Origin: Chloroflexota bacterium
Lineage (GTDB): Bacteria; Chloroflexota; UBA6077; JACCZL01
Direction: 5' to 3'
DNA: 64,000 nt
Assembly (NCBI GenBank): GCA_020850535.1
Contig: JADZEM010000022.1
Location: forward strand, 1 to 64,000
Positions 36,981 to 45,794 of this stretch are shown here, in pieces (the stretch's first letter is position 1; each line of letters starts with the position of its first letter). Both the position numbers and the translations under genes were made by a program. Below the pieces are notes generated by a model. It saw nothing but the letters and a program-made list of their open reading frames with translations, did no database searches and was not told the DNA's origin.

Positions 36981-37487
36981 TCACTCGCCGAGCGGACGCC
37001 CTTCCATGACCACCAGCGGCTCGCGGATCAACTCGATCTGGATACCGTCCGGATCCTTGAAATAGAGCGAGTTGTCCGCGCCGCGATCTGGCCCGATGTA
37101 CGGAATCTCCTGCTCTTCGAGCTTCGCCTTCAGCGTCTCGAACGGCTCCGGCGCCACCGAGATCGCGATGTGCTGCACCGCCCCGATGGTCTCAATAATC
37201 GGGGCGAGCCCCAGCCCGGGAAAGTCGAAGAACGCCAGGAGGTTGTCGTTCCCGATGTCGAAGAACAGGTGCGACGATCCCTTGTAGTCGCGGTTCTCCA
37301 TCAGCTCGATCAGCGGAAACCCGAGCACGCCCTGGTAGAACTGAATGGTCCGCTCGACATCGCTGCAGATCAGCGCCATATGATGCAGGCCGCGCGCCGT
37401 CGAGGCCGGCCTCTCACCTCGCGGCCTCAGGTAGGCGGCCCGGATCGGTGCGGCCTTCTGCTCGAACTCACTCTGCTGGGCCGTCAT
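36981..37487 (-). CDS. VOC family protein (glyoxalase/dioxygenase superfamily)
   Basis: A 168-residue protein from the ATG at 37487 (GGGGAG seven bases upstream; the frame extends upstream but is not plausible there). One vicinal-oxygen-chelate module: GLHHMALICSDVERTIQFYQ at the start and AVQHIAISV then DPDGIQIELI at the end. The ligand triad His/His/Glu is kept. Such proteins range from glyoxalases to antibiotic-resistance binders; the substrate is unknown. Confidence 0.82.
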   Translation of the reverse strand: MTAQQSEFEQKAAPIRAAYLRPRGERPASTARGLHHMALICSDVERTIQFYQGVLGFPLIELMENRDYKGSSHLFFDIGNDNLLAFFDFPGLGLAPIIETIGAVQHIAISVAPEPFETLKAKLEEQEIPYIGPDRGADNSLYFKDPDGIQIELIREPLVVMEGRPLGE

Positions 37488-37561
37488 GCTGCGCTCCCCT
37501 GTCCTGTCACTCAGACGCCGTTGTCGCTCTCTCGCTGAGTGTACCGCGCTCACAGGGGAGG

Positions 37562-38089
37562 CTACACCGGCGCCTGCATCTCCTGCTCGTGCAGGGCCGG
37601 ATCGTTCGGGTACGGCTCGGTCCGGCCGGTCAGGCGGAACCCGGCCCGCTCGTACAGCATGCGAGCGCTGTCGTTGGTATTCGACACGAACAGCCGCTGC
37701 TCGGACATCCCGCGCGTCCGCGCCCACTCTCGCGCCGCCGCCAGCAACGCCAGCCCCACGCCGCGCCGCCGGGCCTCGGGGGCCGTCCACACCGACACGA
37801 CGTGCGCCGTCTCTGGTTGGTGTGGCTCAACGTAGCTGCCGGTGATCCCCAGCCACGCCCCAGTCACCGCGTCCTCGGCCACCAGCAGCACGGACTCCTC
37901 ACCGGCCGCCCCGCGTGTCACCCGGTCCACCCAGCTGCTCCAGGGCATCGCCTCGGCCTGGGCGAGCGTCGTGGAGAAGGCGTCTGGCGCATCGGCCAGC
38001 GCGCGCAGCCGGAACGCCTTGAAGTCGGCCACCTCGTCCGCACGAATCCGCCGCACCTGGATCCCCGATTCGCCGCCGCGCTCGCCCAT
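37562..38089 (-). CDS. GNAT family N-acetyltransferase
   Basis: A 175-residue GNAT enzyme from the ATG at 38089, with GGGAG five bases upstream; a GTG twelve bases earlier is possible. The acetyl-CoA motif is RRRGVGLALL after WTAPEA, and the NTNDSARMLYERAGFRLTG segment is the C-terminal motif B. It follows the amidohydrolase gene by 17 bases. The acceptor is unknown. Confidence 0.83.
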   Translation of the reverse strand: MGERGGESGIQVRRIRADEVADFKAFRLRALADAPDAFSTTLAQAEAMPWSSWVDRVTRGAAGEESVLLVAEDAVTGAWLGITGSYVEPHQPETAHVVSVWTAPEARRRGVGLALLAAAREWARTRGMSEQRLFVSNTNDSARMLYERAGFRLTGRTEPYPNDPALHEQEMQAPV

Positions 38090-38106
38090 GCCCGCTCCCA
38101 CCCCTG

Positions 38107-39312
38107 TCAGCCCCTGGCCAGCCCGAGATCATCTCGGCGCACCTGTCCGCCCTGCACCACCATCCGGATGCCCGTCCGCAGCCGGCTGATATCGTCAAGC
38201 GGGCTGCCCTCCACGACGATCAGGTCGGCCGCCTTGCCCGGCTCCAGCGTGCCGACCGCTGGCAGGATTCTGGTCAGCCGAGCCGCCTCACGGGTCGCCG
38301 CCAGGATCGCTGCCATCGGCGTCATCCCGTTCTGCACCATCAACTCGATCTCCAGCGCGTTCTCGCCGTTCGGCATCCTGGACTGCGCCCCGCAGTCACA
38401 CCCCAGCGCTATCGGCACTCCGATGTCGAGTGCGAGCTTGAACGCTGCCGCGTGGATCGGCTCGACCTGCTCGGCCCGCGCGATGCGCCACGGCTCAGCC
38501 TGCCGCTTGTGCACGTAGTAGTGGGTCGGCCCGAAGGTCGGCACCAGGTAGATGCCCTTTGCCTTCATTCTGTGAGCCTGCTCCTCGTCCAGGTAGTGCC
38601 CGTGATCGATGGAGTCCACGCCGGCTTCGACGCCGTTGCGGATGCCACCGATCCCGATGGCGTGACTCAGGACACTCCTGCCCACTTTGTGGGCCTCGTA
38701 GACCGCCGCCTGGACCTCGTCGAGCGCGAACTGCTCGGTGCTGACGTCCGCACCCTCGGTGGCGATGCCCGGCGAGAGCATCAGCTTGATGCTGTCCACG
38801 CCACGCTTGATGTGCTGGCGAACTTCCTTCCGCACGGCGTCAACCCCATCCACCTCGACGGCGCACCAGTTGTAGTAGTGGCCCCCGGTCGTGGTCAGGC
38901 CGCGCCCGCTCGCCAGGATCCTGGGGCCGAGGATCGCGCCCTCGTTGATGGCGTCCCGCAGATCGACATCCAGGAAGTCGCGCGAGCCGGCCACGCGGAT
39001 CGTCGTGAAGCCAGCCATCAAGGTGCGGTGTGCCACCGGCGCCGTCCGCAGCGCCGCCAGCCCGATAGGGTCCGACTCACGATTCGGCGCGAAGTCGCCG
39101 CCAGCCAGGTGGACGTGTGTGTCAATCAGCCCTGGCAGCAGCGTCCGGCCGTCGAGGTCGATGACCTGCACGCCATCGTCGCTGCGCCGCGCTTCGAGCG
39201 CCGTCGTCGGCCCGACCGCCTCGATCCGGCCGCCCCCGGCCAGCAGCGCCCCATCCTCGATCAGGCCACCCTGGCCGTCGATCACCGTGCCGTTGAGGAA
39301 AAGCAAGGCCAT
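38107..39312 (-). CDS. amidohydrolase family protein (imidazolonepropionase/prolidase-like)
   Basis: A 401-residue metal hydrolase. The first metal site is DTHVHLAGG, followed by a carbamylated-lysine-type segment DSIKLMLSPG, a His in VLSHAIGIG, and GCDCGA where members have the catalytic G-x-D. The family member closest by pattern is the Xaa-Pro/prolidase or aryldialkylphosphatase-like group. It ends DLIVVEGSPLDDI, the usual C-terminal strand. Role: hydrolysis of an amide or ester, substrate unknown. It starts a two-gene run with the GNAT gene. Confidence 0.86.
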   Translation of the reverse strand: MALLFLNGTVIDGQGGLIEDGALLAGGGRIEAVGPTTALEARRSDDGVQVIDLDGRTLLPGLIDTHVHLAGGDFAPNRESDPIGLAALRTAPVAHRTLMAGFTTIRVAGSRDFLDVDLRDAINEGAILGPRILASGRGLTTTGGHYYNWCAVEVDGVDAVRKEVRQHIKRGVDSIKLMLSPGIATEGADVSTEQFALDEVQAAVYEAHKVGRSVLSHAIGIGGIRNGVEAGVDSIDHGHYLDEEQAHRMKAKGIYLVPTFGPTHYYVHKRQAEPWRIARAEQVEPIHAAAFKLALDIGVPIALGCDCGAQSRMPNGENALEIELMVQNGMTPMAAILAATREAARLTRILPAVGTLEPGKAADLIVVEGSPLDDISRLRTGIRMVVQGGQVRRDDLGLARG

Positions 39313-39585
39313 GTCGCCTCCGAGCGCGCCACGTTGCGCGGCAGCCGATTCTGTACGTCACCAAAGAACCGGCTGCACACGCTGGGTCCGATTCGTGCGT
39401 TGTGGGCGTCATGTGTCCGTGGGGCTGCATCTCGGCCCGGCAGGACGCACACGCAGTATAGGCCCGGGTCTGGCAGCGCAGGTCTGGGGGTAGGTCGCCC
39501 CGGCGTCGCGCTGCATTGTCCGAGTGTCGCGCCGGACCACGCACGCCTGACGAGCTGTCGGAGCCTGACACGGAGAAGCACCAGC

Positions 39586-40005
39586 ATGACACGCAGCGGG
39601 AGCACCAGGACCGAGGGCCGGCCCCGCGTCATCGTCATCAACGACGATACGGACTTCCTGTCGTTGATGAGCGAGCTGCTCACCGACATCGAGGGGTACA
39701 ACGTCGAGGTCTGCCGCGAAGGCAACCACGCCTACCAGTTCGTGAAGGAGCGGCAGCCGGACCTCGTGATCCTCGACATCCGCATCGAAGGGCAGGACGT
39801 CGGCTGGGCGATTCTGGAGTGTCTGACGCTCGATCCGAAGACCGCGCAGATCCCGCTGATCGTCTGCTCGGCGGCGATCCGCGAGCTGCAGGCCCACGAG
39901 GAGCTGCTGGAACGCTACGGCATCGAGGTGCTGACCAAGCCGTTCGACCTCGACGCCCTGCTGGAAAAGGTCGCATCCGCGCTGGCACGGGGGAATCGGC
40001 ACTGA
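39586..40005 (+). CDS. receiver-only response regulator
   Basis: A 139-residue protein that is just one CheY-like receiver domain, from the ATG at 39586 (GGAG about ten bases upstream). The acidic pocket is INDD, the phospho-acceptor is Asp in VILDIRIEG, the switch Ser is in VCSAAIRE, and the conserved Lys is in LTKPFD. It has no output domain and no adjacent histidine kinase, so it presumably acts by protein contact with a partner encoded elsewhere. Confidence 0.87.
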   Translation: MTRSGSTRTEGRPRVIVINDDTDFLSLMSELLTDIEGYNVEVCREGNHAYQFVKERQPDLVILDIRIEGQDVGWAILECLTLDPKTAQIPLIVCSAAIRELQAHEELLERYGIEVLTKPFDLDALLEKVASALARGNRH

Positions 40006-40070
40006 CAGGCGTGGTAGCATCCGCCGATGCCATCGCGCCTGACACCACCTGAGCTTGACCGATCCCCTGC

Positions 40071-41108
40071 ATGCCCGCCGCAACGGTCAGCAGGGAGATG
40101 AGCGCAGCCCTGCCGCCGGCCCTGGCGGACGCCGTCGATGCGCTCCTGGCCGAGGTCTCGCCGCCAGACCTTGCGCGCGCAAGGGCAGCCCTGACGGCGC
40201 GCTATCGCGATCCTCATCCGCGATCACGAGGTGGACCCGTCGCTCGGACGCAGGCCGACGTGCTGGCCTATCTCGCTGCCCGGTTGCCGGCCACGTTCGC
40301 CGCCGTCGGCGCCGCCCTCGCCGCGGTGGGGGAGCAGCGGCCAGGCTGGCAGCCCCGAACGCTGCTCGATCTCGGCACCGGGCCGGGCACGGCCCTCTGG
40401 GCTGCCGTCGCACGCTGGTCTTCTGTCGAACGGACCGTGGCGCTGGAAGCCGAGCCGCGGATGCTGGCGCTGGGCAGACGACTCGCCGCCTCAGCGCCAG
40501 CACCCGCCATGCGAGACGCCGCGTGGCTCCACGCCGACCTCGCGGCGGTGTCTGATGGCCTGCTTGCCGAGGCCGGCGCGCCGTTCGACCTCGTCATGCT
40601 GGCTTACGTCCTGGGCGAGCTGCCGCCGGAGCGTCTCACGGAGGCCGTCGCGCTGGCCCACGAGGCCACCACACCGGGCGGCGTCACCCTCATCATCGAG
40701 CCGGGCACCCCGGCCGGCTTCGCCCGGGTCCGCGACGCCCGCGCCCTGCTCGTCGGCGAGGGCGGCCATGTGGTTGCGCCGTGCCCCCACGACGCTCCCT
40801 GCCCCGTCGTCACGGGCGACTGGTGCCACTTCTCGGCGCGGCTCGCACGCACGGCCGGGCACCGGGCGGCCAAAGGCGGTGCGCTCGGCTACGAGGACGA
40901 GAAGTACGCCTACATCGCCGTCTCGCACACGCCCGTCGCCCCGGCGCCTGCACGGATCATCCGTCATCCGCGGGTGCGCCCCCGCCTGATCGAGCTCTCG
41001 CTCTGCACGCCCGACGGCCTGGACACTCGCGTTGTCACGAAGTCTGACCGCGAAGGCTTCCGGCTGGCGCGCAAGGCGGCCTGGGGCGCCGCCTGGAGCG
41101 GAGAGTAA
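40071..41108 (+). CDS. Rsm22-type small ribosomal subunit methyltransferase-like protein
   Basis: A 345-residue SAM-fold protein of the Rsm22/METTL17 family. The SAM-binding loop reads LLDLGTGPGTALWAA; VALEAEPRMLALG follows as the acidic strand. The Cys-rich family signature is present as CPHDAPCP followed by DWCHF. In the mitochondrial relatives these Cys bind a 4Fe-4S cluster. It probably assists small-subunit assembly. The start is uncertain between 40071 and an ATG at 40098 whose GGGAG is too close to be a normal ribosome site. Confidence 0.82.
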   Translation: MPAATVSREMSAALPPALADAVDALLAEVSPPDLARARAALTARYRDPHPRSRGGPVARTQADVLAYLAARLPATFAAVGAALAAVGEQRPGWQPRTLLDLGTGPGTALWAAVARWSSVERTVALEAEPRMLALGRRLAASAPAPAMRDAAWLHADLAAVSDGLLAEAGAPFDLVMLAYVLGELPPERLTEAVALAHEATTPGGVTLIIEPGTPAGFARVRDARALLVGEGGHVVAPCPHDAPCPVVTGDWCHFSARLARTAGHRAAKGGALGYEDEKYAYIAVSHTPVAPAPARIIRHPRVRPRLIELSLCTPDGLDTRVVTKSDREGFRLARKAAWGAAWSGE

Positions 41109-41181
41109 CTCCACGAGACGGCCCGGACGTTAGCCGCCAATGAGCCGCCAGTGCCGTTCAGAGAGGACGCCATCCTCACCG

Positions 41182-41233
41182 CGAGCGTCAGCGAGTCAAA
41201 CCTTCGCCATTCGGGTCCACTCGCTGACGCTCG
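41182..41233. terminator. bidirectional hairpin between convergent genes
   Basis: A perfect 15-bp inverted repeat, CGAGCGTCAGCGAGT (41182-41196) and its complement (41219-41233) with a 22-base loop, lies between the convergent Rsm22-like and agmatinase genes. It resembles the GTCAGCG palindrome at 15786-15838. Confidence 0.5.
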
Positions 41234-41308
41234 TGGCACCGAAGCGCGACGCGTGCCAAGCTGAACAGCATGAGGCGCCAGCCGCCCCTCACCAGGCGGT
41301 GACGGCCC

Positions 41309-42163
41309 TCACCGCCCGAGCTGGATCGCCGCCTCGCGGATCAGCTTTGCCCCGGTGATCGCCGTGATACCGGCCGGGTCGACCTCCGGCAGGATCTCGT
41401 TCACGTCCATCGCGACCACGTTCAGCCCGCGCAGGCTGTACAGAAAGCTGAACAGCTCCCGCGAGGTGATCCCCGGCGGCTCCGGCGTGCCCGTTCCGGG
41501 CGCGGCCGACGGGTCCAGCACGTCGATGTCCACGCTCAGGTAGATCGGGCGGTCAGCGACAACGGCCCGAAGGTGATCGGGCAGGATGACCTCAGGCGAG
41601 ACCCACCGGCACCCCAGCGAGCGCTGCCACTCGTCGCGCGTGCCGGAGCGCATCCCGAGCATGATGAAATCCTCGTAGTCGCCCAGCTCCTCGCCCAGCC
41701 GACAGACCCAGGTGCCGTGCGCCACCTTGAGGTCGTTCAGCTCGTCGGCAAGGTCGAGGTGGGCATCCAGCGAGACGATCAGCGCATCGGGATGGCGCTG
41801 CTTGACGGCGCGGCCAATCGCCAGCGCGATGGTGTGCTCGCCACCGACCACGATCGGCACACCGTTTGCCAGCACCAGGGCCGCCTGCCGCTCGATCTCC
41901 GTGAGCGCAGCCTCCATCGCGAGGCCGTCCAATCGGAGATCGCCCAGGTCAGCGAAGCCACAGTCCGCGAGGTCGGCGTCCTGGCGCGGGCTGTAGCTCT
42001 CGATGTTGTGGGAGGCCCGGCGGACGGCCGACGGCGCCTGGCCGGTCCCGAGGCGTCCGGAACCGGTCAGGTCGAGCGGCGCCCCAAACAGGAAGGAGCG
42101 TGCGCCCTGCTCGGAGCCGCTACCCCAGAATCGGGCCTCGGGTGGCGGCGCCTGCAGCGGCAT
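41309..42163 (-). CDS. speB: agmatinase
   Basis: A 284-residue ureohydrolase that would turn agmatine into putrescine and urea. From the ATG at 42163 (GAGGGAG seven bases upstream) it keeps every manganese ligand: His110 in GGEHTIALA, the DAHLD at 133-137, and DIDVLDP near 214-220. The last gene of the polyamine operon, it overlaps speE by 44 bases. Length matches agmatinases, and the upstream arginine decarboxylase supports agmatine as the substrate. Confidence 0.9.
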   Translation of the reverse strand: MPLQAPPPEARFWGSGSEQGARSFLFGAPLDLTGSGRLGTGQAPSAVRRASHNIESYSPRQDADLADCGFADLGDLRLDGLAMEAALTEIERQAALVLANGVPIVVGGEHTIALAIGRAVKQRHPDALIVSLDAHLDLADELNDLKVAHGTWVCRLGEELGDYEDFIMLGMRSGTRDEWQRSLGCRWVSPEVILPDHLRAVVADRPIYLSVDIDVLDPSAAPGTGTPEPPGITSRELFSFLYSLRGLNVVAMDVNEILPEVDPAGITAITGAKLIREAAIQLGR

Positions 42164-43052
42164 GGTCGGCTCCCTCGGAGGACGCGGCAAGGTACGGCGG
42201 CAGCGCGAACGCGCCGCGGTGCACGTCTGGCGTGTAGAAGCGCAGCCCGGCCGGCGGCGTCCGACGCGGCTCGCTCGGGTCGAGCGACTTGGAGCCGGCC
42301 GTCCAGCTCCAGAGCACGCCCGGGTAGGCCGGTACATGCCCCAGGTAGGTCCGCACGATCGGGAAGACGTTGCTCATCCGCCCGGCCGCGCTCTCCAGCT
42401 CATCTCGCATCAGCAGCGGCGAGCCGGTCTGCATCGCGAAGATGCCGTGCTCCGACAGCGCCCCGAACGCCAGACGGTAGAACTCCTCGGAGATCAGCCC
42501 CTCGGCCGGCCCGACCGGGTCCGTCGAGTCCACCAGGATCACGTCGAACGGCTCCGACACGTCCCGCATGTACGCGAGGCCATCCCCGATAATCAGCTCG
42601 GCGCGCGGGTGCTCGAACGCCCCGCCTGCCAGCGACGGCAGCCACTCCTGGCAGGCCCGCACCACCAGCTCGTCGATCTCGACCATCACGGCCTTCTCGA
42701 TGGACGCATGCAGCAGGACGTGCCGCAACGCGCCGCCGTCGCCCCCGCCGACCACCAGCACCCGGCGCGGGTTCGGGTGGGCCAGCAGCGGGATGTGCAC
42801 CAGCGGCTCGTGGTACAGGAACTCGTCAGCCTCGGTGGTCTGCATCGCGTCGTCCAGGACGAGCGCCTTGCCAAACGCCACCGTGTCGACGATCTCGACG
42901 TGCTGGTACTCGGAGCGGCCCTCCCAGAGGTGGGCCTTCAGGTGAAAGCGCTGCTGGAAGCCGCTCCGCGAGACTTCCGCGAAGACCAGCCCGTCGCCAA
43001 CACGGGTCGTGCTGGCGAACGGCTGGCCTGATGATGGGGTGGCCTCAGACAC
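42120..43052 (-). CDS. speE: spermidine synthase
   Basis: A 310-residue aminopropyltransferase that joins decarboxylated SAM and putrescine. GGGDGG at 102-107 is the SAM-type loop; EYQHVEIVDT and YHEPLVHIPLL are the substrate entry segments; DSTDPVGPAEGLISEEFY holds the catalytic Asp. Overlaps speD by 8 bases and speB by 44. About 20 extra residues at the C terminus are Ala/Gly-rich. Confidence 0.94.
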   Translation of the reverse strand: MSEATPSSGQPFASTTRVGDGLVFAEVSRSGFQQRFHLKAHLWEGRSEYQHVEIVDTVAFGKALVLDDAMQTTEADEFLYHEPLVHIPLLAHPNPRRVLVVGGGDGGALRHVLLHASIEKAVMVEIDELVVRACQEWLPSLAGGAFEHPRAELIIGDGLAYMRDVSEPFDVILVDSTDPVGPAEGLISEEFYRLAFGALSEHGIFAMQTGSPLLMRDELESAAGRMSNVFPIVRTYLGHVPAYPGVLWSWTAGSKSLDPSEPRRTPPAGLRFYTPDVHRGAFALPPYLAASSEGADHAAAGAATRGPILG

Positions 43053-43392
43053 CGACCAGCCCCCGCGTCATCTCCATGATCTGGATGCGCTCCGGCGAGA
43101 AGTGCTCCCGCAGGATCGGCACAGCATCATCAGGATCGCGCTGCTCGCCGCAGGTGAACACGTCCACGGCAGCGTAGCCCAGCTCCGGCCAGGTGTGGAT
43201 CACCACATGGGACTCGGACACAATCGCCACGCCAGTCACGCCAATTGGACTGAACGGATGCACGTTGAGGCTGAGGAGCGTCAGGCTGAGCGCTTCCACG
43301 ATATCCAACAAGGCCCGTTCGACGATCTCTGGGGAATTGAGATTCTCACAACCCCACAGCTCGAGGACCAGATGCCGACCGACACTCTTCAC
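43045..43392 (-). CDS. speD: S-adenosylmethionine decarboxylase proenzyme (bacterial type)
   Basis: A 115-residue pyruvoyl-dependent proenzyme. Self-cleavage occurs at Glu60-Ser61 in VSESHVVIHTWPE, with catalytic His66 and Cys81 (FTCG) in their usual places. It supplies the aminopropyl donor for SpeE. It starts six bases after the arginine decarboxylase gene and overlaps speE. Confidence 0.95.
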   Translation of the reverse strand: MKSVGRHLVLELWGCENLNSPEIVERALLDIVEALSLTLLSLNVHPFSPIGVTGVAIVSESHVVIHTWPELGYAAVDVFTCGEQRDPDDAVPILREHFSPERIQIMEMTRGLVGV

Positions 43393-43398
43393 GTTCAG

Positions 43399-43878
43399 TT
43401 ACCCCCACCAGAGAACGACAGCCGCAACCGCGCAGCCGAGTCGTTCGACTCGGTGCTCGGCGAGCGTGACCGTCACCCGCTCCAGCGGAAGACCTCGCCG
43501 CGCGAATCCCTCTTCGACCATCCCCCGCACGACGCGTTCCGCGACTTCGCGCGAGTTGGCGTGATACTCGAAGATCATCCCGTGGCTGTCTCTCCCGATT
43601 CCAATACCCAACGCCGCGCAGACCGTCTCGCCTGCCGTATCACTGTGCATCACCGAGTACACGCACGGGACCAGCGATCCAGGCGTGATCTTCGGGGGGA
43701 TCTCCAGAAACTCCGCCCCTTCCGGCACGATGCTGCTGACCTTGATCAGGTTCAGATTGCCGATGCCCGCGTCAAGCAAGGCGTTGTCAAAGGCGTTCAG
43801 CTCGGTCGTGCCCTCGGCAGCCCCCGCTGACAGCCAGAGCCGGTTCGGCGTCGGCCACGGATTCAACGGACGACTCAT
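43399..43878 (-). CDS. pyruvoyl-dependent arginine decarboxylase
   Basis: A 159-residue PvlArgDC proenzyme from the ATG at 43878 (GGAGG seven bases upstream). The cleavage pair is Ser48-Ser49 in KVSSIVPEGA, and the family segments LNLIKVSSI, GSLVPCVYSVM and GMIFEYHA are present. It decarboxylates arginine to agmatine, the first step of the operon. This small enzyme is typical of archaea, chlamydiae and some deep-branching bacteria, in contrast to the PLP-dependent SpeA. Confidence 0.93.
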   Translation of the reverse strand: MSRPLNPWPTPNRLWLSAGAAEGTTELNAFDNALLDAGIGNLNLIKVSSIVPEGAEFLEIPPKITPGSLVPCVYSVMHSDTAGETVCAALGIGIGRDSHGMIFEYHANSREVAERVVRGMVEEGFARRGLPLERVTVTLAEHRVERLGCAVAAVVLWWG

Positions 43879-44018
43879 TGGCCCGCCTCCGTGCCGGCCG
43901 CACCCTGCTGCTTCACGTGCATCCTCATCAGCCCGATCATCGAGATTCTCAGTCACTCCCGCCCGTGTCGCATGCCCGCATGCTCAGACGGCAGACCCCG
44001 GCCTGAAAACGGGCAACG

Positions 44019-44098
44019 AAAAAGCACCACCCCAAGGCGGCCCCGCCTGAAACTCTTCAGGCAGCACTGGTGGTCAGCCGGCCCCAGCTAATGGTGCT
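44019..44098 (-). promoter_or_regulatory. structured leader with terminator-like hairpin upstream of the polyamine operon
   Basis: On the minus strand a run of five T (44019-44023) follows AGCACCA. Its segment (44026-44031) can pair with GGTGGT at 44069-44074, enclosing a hairpin GCCTGAA-loop-TTCAGGC (44045-44062); or 44023-44029 can pair with TGGTGCT at 44092-44098. Two mutually exclusive pairings before a T-run look like an attenuator. A minus-strand TATACT (44169-44174) lies upstream. It could instead terminate transcripts from the purine permease gene. Confidence 0.4.
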
Positions 44099-44208
44099 GG
44101 TATGTGGTTCTTTCGCGATCCTGGGCGGCGCTTGCAGCCCCAACCACGAGCAGCGCGAACAACCCAGGAGTATAGCAGGCAAACACGCCAACTGCCCACT
44201 GCGCGCCC

Positions 44209-44312
44209 GGTTTCAGGTTCTGGGTTTCAGGGTTTCAGGGATCGCGGCGGCGATGCTCCTACCCCGCCCCAAAACTCGAACCCTGACACCTGAAACCCGA
44301 CACCCAGAACCC
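44209..44312. repeat. long imperfect hairpin of GGTTCTGGGTTTCAGG type
   Basis: The left arm (44209-44240) has three TTTCAGG-type units; the right arm (44281-44312) is close to its complement, with CCAGAACCC at its end. The stem is about 24 bp with a few mismatches and a 40-base loop. It lies six bases past the permease stop and resembles the hairpin at 1792-1841. Confidence 0.6.
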
Positions 44313-44318
44313 TCGCCG

Positions 44319-45794
44319 CTACCTGGTGCCGATCACGAAGTACACCACGAACGCTGCCGACACGATCCACAACGGCAGCGCCGCCGCCCGCGCGTTCAGC
44401 AGCGTGTACAGGATCACCCCCGCCCCGATGCCGTTCGTGATGCTCCAGGTCAGCGGCATCATCATCAGCGCAAAGAGCGCCGGCAGCCCCACTGCCAGGT
44501 TCTTCCAGGGGATCTCGGCGGCCGTCGCCGCCATCATCAGCAGCCCCACGATCATCAGCGCGCCGGCCGTCGCCTCCTGCGGCACCACCGCGAAGATCGG
44601 GCTGAGCAGCATCGCCAGCAGGAACGGGATCGCCACGACCACCGTCGTCAGGCCGGTCCGGCCCCCCTCGGCGATGCCCGCGCCGCTCTCGATGTACGTC
44701 GTCGCGCTGGAGGAGCCGAAGACGCCCCCCGCCAGCGCCCCGATGGAGTCGATCAGGTACGCCTTGTCCTCGTTCTCGCGCAGGTTGCCGTTGTCGTCCA
44801 CCAGCCCGGCCTCGGTCCCGAGCGCGGTGAACGTCCCCGCCGTGTCGAAGAAGTCGCTCAGCATGATCGAGAGCGTCGCCAGCAGGCCGGCCAGCAGCGC
44901 GTTCGCCCCGCCACGCCCCAGGAAGCTCAACCCGACGATGCCGCTCCCGAAGTTGCTGAGGTCCGGCACGCTGATCAGTTGGGACGGAAGCTGCAGCTTG
45001 TCAGGGATCACCGAAAGCGGCACCCTCAGCGTCAGGTGCACCACGATCCCGACGGCCGTCGTCAGCAGGATGCCGATCAGCAGCGCGCCATGCACCCGCT
45101 GGTGCATCAACACCGCCGTCAGCACCAGGCCGAACACGGCGTAGAGCGTCGGCGGCGCCAGGAAGTTGCCAAGCGCGCCGGCCGTTGGCGGTGGCACGGT
45201 CCCGCCCTGGGTCGCCCCGAGCGGCACGACGAACAGGCCCGCTTCGTACGCCCCGATGGCGAACAGGAACAGCCCGATGCCCGCCCCGATGGCGAGCTTG
45301 AGCGGCACCGGCAGCGCACGGATGATCGCCTGACGCAGCCCGGTCAGCACAAGGATCGTGATGATGATGCCTTCGAGAGCGATGACCCCCATCGCCTCCG
45401 AGAAGCTGTACTGCATGCCGACCATGAGCTGAAACGCCACCACGGCGTTGAGGCCCATCCCCGGGGCCATCGCAAAGGGCAGGTTCGCCACCAGCCCCAT
45501 CGCGGCGCACATCAAGCCAGCCACGAGGCAGGTGCTGGTGACCAGCGCGGAAAACGTCACGTTCTGCCCGGCGATGGCGGCGCCGGTGCTGATGATGCCG
45601 GCATTCACGACGATGATGTAGCTCATCACCATGAAGGTGGTCAGGCCCGCACGCACTTCGGTGGCCACGTCGGTGCCGCGTGCCGTCAGCTTGAAGAGCC
45701 GTTCGAGCAGCGTGTCCGGGCCGACCGGACGGCTCGGCGCCGCGGCCTCTCCACGCCGCTGCCGTGTGGAACCGGATCGCTTCTGACGCGCCAT
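44319..45794 (-). CDS. NCS2/AzgA-type purine permease
   Basis: A 491-residue membrane protein with about twelve to fourteen helices and a strong AGGAGG six bases upstream of its ATG. AzgA-type hallmarks: ATEVRAGLTTFMVMSYI, ANLPFAMAPGMGLNAVVAF, FDTAGTFTALGTEAGL and SSATTYIESGAGIAEGGRTG. The family imports adenine, guanine or hypoxanthine by proton symport. Its N-terminal 30 residues are basic and Ser/Arg-rich. Confidence 0.9.
   Translation of the reverse strand: MARQKRSGSTRQRRGEAAAPSRPVGPDTLLERLFKLTARGTDVATEVRAGLTTFMVMSYIIVVNAGIISTGAAIAGQNVTFSALVTSTCLVAGLMCAAMGLVANLPFAMAPGMGLNAVVAFQLMVGMQYSFSEAMGVIALEGIIITILVLTGLRQAIIRALPVPLKLAIGAGIGLFLFAIGAYEAGLFVVPLGATQGGTVPPPTAGALGNFLAPPTLYAVFGLVLTAVLMHQRVHGALLIGILLTTAVGIVVHLTLRVPLSVIPDKLQLPSQLISVPDLSNFGSGIVGLSFLGRGGANALLAGLLATLSIMLSDFFDTAGTFTALGTEAGLVDDNGNLRENEDKAYLIDSIGALAGGVFGSSSATTYIESGAGIAEGGRTGLTTVVVAIPFLLAMLLSPIFAVVPQEATAGALMIVGLLMMAATAAEIPWKNLAVGLPALFALMMMPLTWSITNGIGAGVILYTLLNARAAALPLWIVSAAFVVYFVIGTR

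Larger units (their letters stand above)
43879..44318. other. intergenic region between purine permease and polyamine operon
   Basis: No gene is seen. From the permease side it holds the long hairpin repeat (44209-44312), a TATACT (44169-44174), the leader hairpins (44019-44098) and about 140 further bases before the arginine decarboxylase start. Confidence 0.5.
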
